From Verrucomicrobiota bacterium (lineage in GTDB: Bacteria > Verrucomicrobiota > Lentisphaeria > Oligosphaerales > JAFGRS01): DNA of 6,644 bases. The notes under the pieces were generated by a model. The model was given only the letters and a program-made list of their open reading frames with translations, was not told the DNA's origin and did not search any database. The position numbers and the translations under genes are program-made. Shown piece by piece: positions 6,262-6,644 of this stretch. The stretch lies in assembly GCA_019136035.1 (NCBI GenBank), contig JAGVUW010000315.1, positions 1-6,644 on the forward strand, read 5' to 3'. Position 1 is the first letter of the stretch; each line of letters begins with the position of its first letter.

Positions 6262-6644
6262 AGCCGTGGCAGACGCACGGCTCGATCTACGGCTGTGTGC
6301 CCGCCAAGACCGGGGCGCTGAAGCCCTGCGGCGAGTGGAATCACCAGGAGGTCCGCGCCGTGGGCGGCCGCATCACGGTGATCCTCAATGGCCAGACCAT
6401 CGTCGACGCCGATGTCGACGCCCTGACCGAGACCGCCGACGGCCAGGGCCTGGCGAAGCACCCGGGTCTGCGGCGTCGCACCGGCCACCTCGGCTGGCTG
6501 GGCCACGGCGCCCGCGTCGAGTTCAGGAATATCCGCATCAAGCCCCTGCCGCCGTACAGCGCCGGCCCGCACAACGTCCCGCCGGAGGGCTTCACGGCCC
6601 TGTTCAACGGCAAGGACCTCACCGGCTGGAAGGGCCTGGTCAAG
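6165..6644 (+). CDS. Out-of-frame continuation: rest of the first DUF1080 domain and start of a second
   Basis: This frame is open for 160 codons to the window edge. It begins with IRSPARGNPAYVGMELQIID, then YELKPWQTHGSIYG, CGEWNHQEVRAVGGR, ITVILNGQTIVDADVD and GHLGWLGHGARVEFRNIRIK, which is the standard order of the central and C-terminal parts of a DUF1080 domain. From codon 139 (PPEGFTALFNGKDLTGWKG) a second DUF1080 copy begins and is cut by the window end. It has no start codon and ribosome-binding site of its own with a sensible domain boundary; the ATG at 6204 lies mid-domain. I therefore read it as the C-terminal part of the preceding lipoprotein gene, separated by a deletion plus frameshift at about 6163-6168. 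If the lesion is real, this part is not translated in phase. If it is an assembly error, the two pieces form one protein of more than 1,100 residues. Confidence 0.8.
   Translation, partial: MRSPARGNPAYVGMELQIIDNEGYKEAHGYELKPWQTHGSIYGCVPAKTGALKPCGEWNHQEVRAVGGRITVILNGQTIVDADVDALTETADGQGLAKHPGLRRRTGHLGWLGHGARVEFRNIRIKPLPPYSAGPHNVPPEGFTALFNGKDLTGWKGLVK
6599..6630 (+). repeat. Direct repeat, copy 2 (start of second DUF1080 domain)
   Basis: This is the exact second copy of the 32-base sequence at 6084-6115. Flanking bases diverge quickly: upstream GGCTTCATCAG versus GGCTTCACGGC, and ATGGGC versus AGGGCC after the repeat. The identical block is therefore short and coincides with the codons of the conserved LFNGKDLTGW motif. 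Confidence 0.9.

Overview
The window is very GC-rich and carries four protein-coding loci. Their combined repertoire suggests a free-living, heterotrophic, Gram-negative bacterium of the PVC group, most likely Planctomycetota or a relative. The hints are a Tat-exported Gfo/Idh/MocA oxidoreductase, a large HEAT-repeat lipoprotein fused to discoidin and DUF1080 (3-keto-disaccharide hydrolase) modules, an Asp-box propeller protein and an LpxR-like outer-membrane protein. This placement is inferred from gene families and base composition. There is no rRNA or other marker gene to confirm it.

Layout. On the minus strand, positions 1-309 hold the N-terminal 103 residues of an LpxR/DUF2219-type outer-membrane protein whose gene runs off the left edge. 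Positions 310-608 form a divergent intergenic region with a plausible promoter for each direction. On the plus strand, 609-1787 encodes a 392-residue Asp-box (BNR/sialidase-like) beta-propeller protein with no visible export signal. A 179-base gap follows, holding a strong GC hairpin (probable terminator) and then a plausible promoter. Positions 1967-3274 encode a Tat-signal Gfo/Idh/MocA oxidoreductase. After only 50 bases, 3325-6261 encodes a lipoprotein with a long HEAT-repeat solenoid, an F5/8 type C (discoidin) domain, a proline-rich linker and the start of a DUF1080 domain.

The most notable point is inside that DUF1080 domain. At about 6163-6168 the family-like reading jumps from one frame to another, and roughly 30 residues expected at this point are absent. 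The rest of the domain then continues cleanly in the other frame to the window edge (6165-6644), where a second DUF1080 copy begins. This looks like a real deletion with frameshift or an assembly error at a repeat, not a simple single-base slip.

Functionally, the oxidoreductase and the DUF1080 lipoprotein probably form one transcription unit. Some DUF1080 proteins hydrolyse 3-keto-glycosides made by Gfo/Idh/MocA dehydrogenases, so a surface or periplasmic oxidative glycan-cleavage pair is a reasonable hypothesis. It is not demonstrated by this sequence alone.
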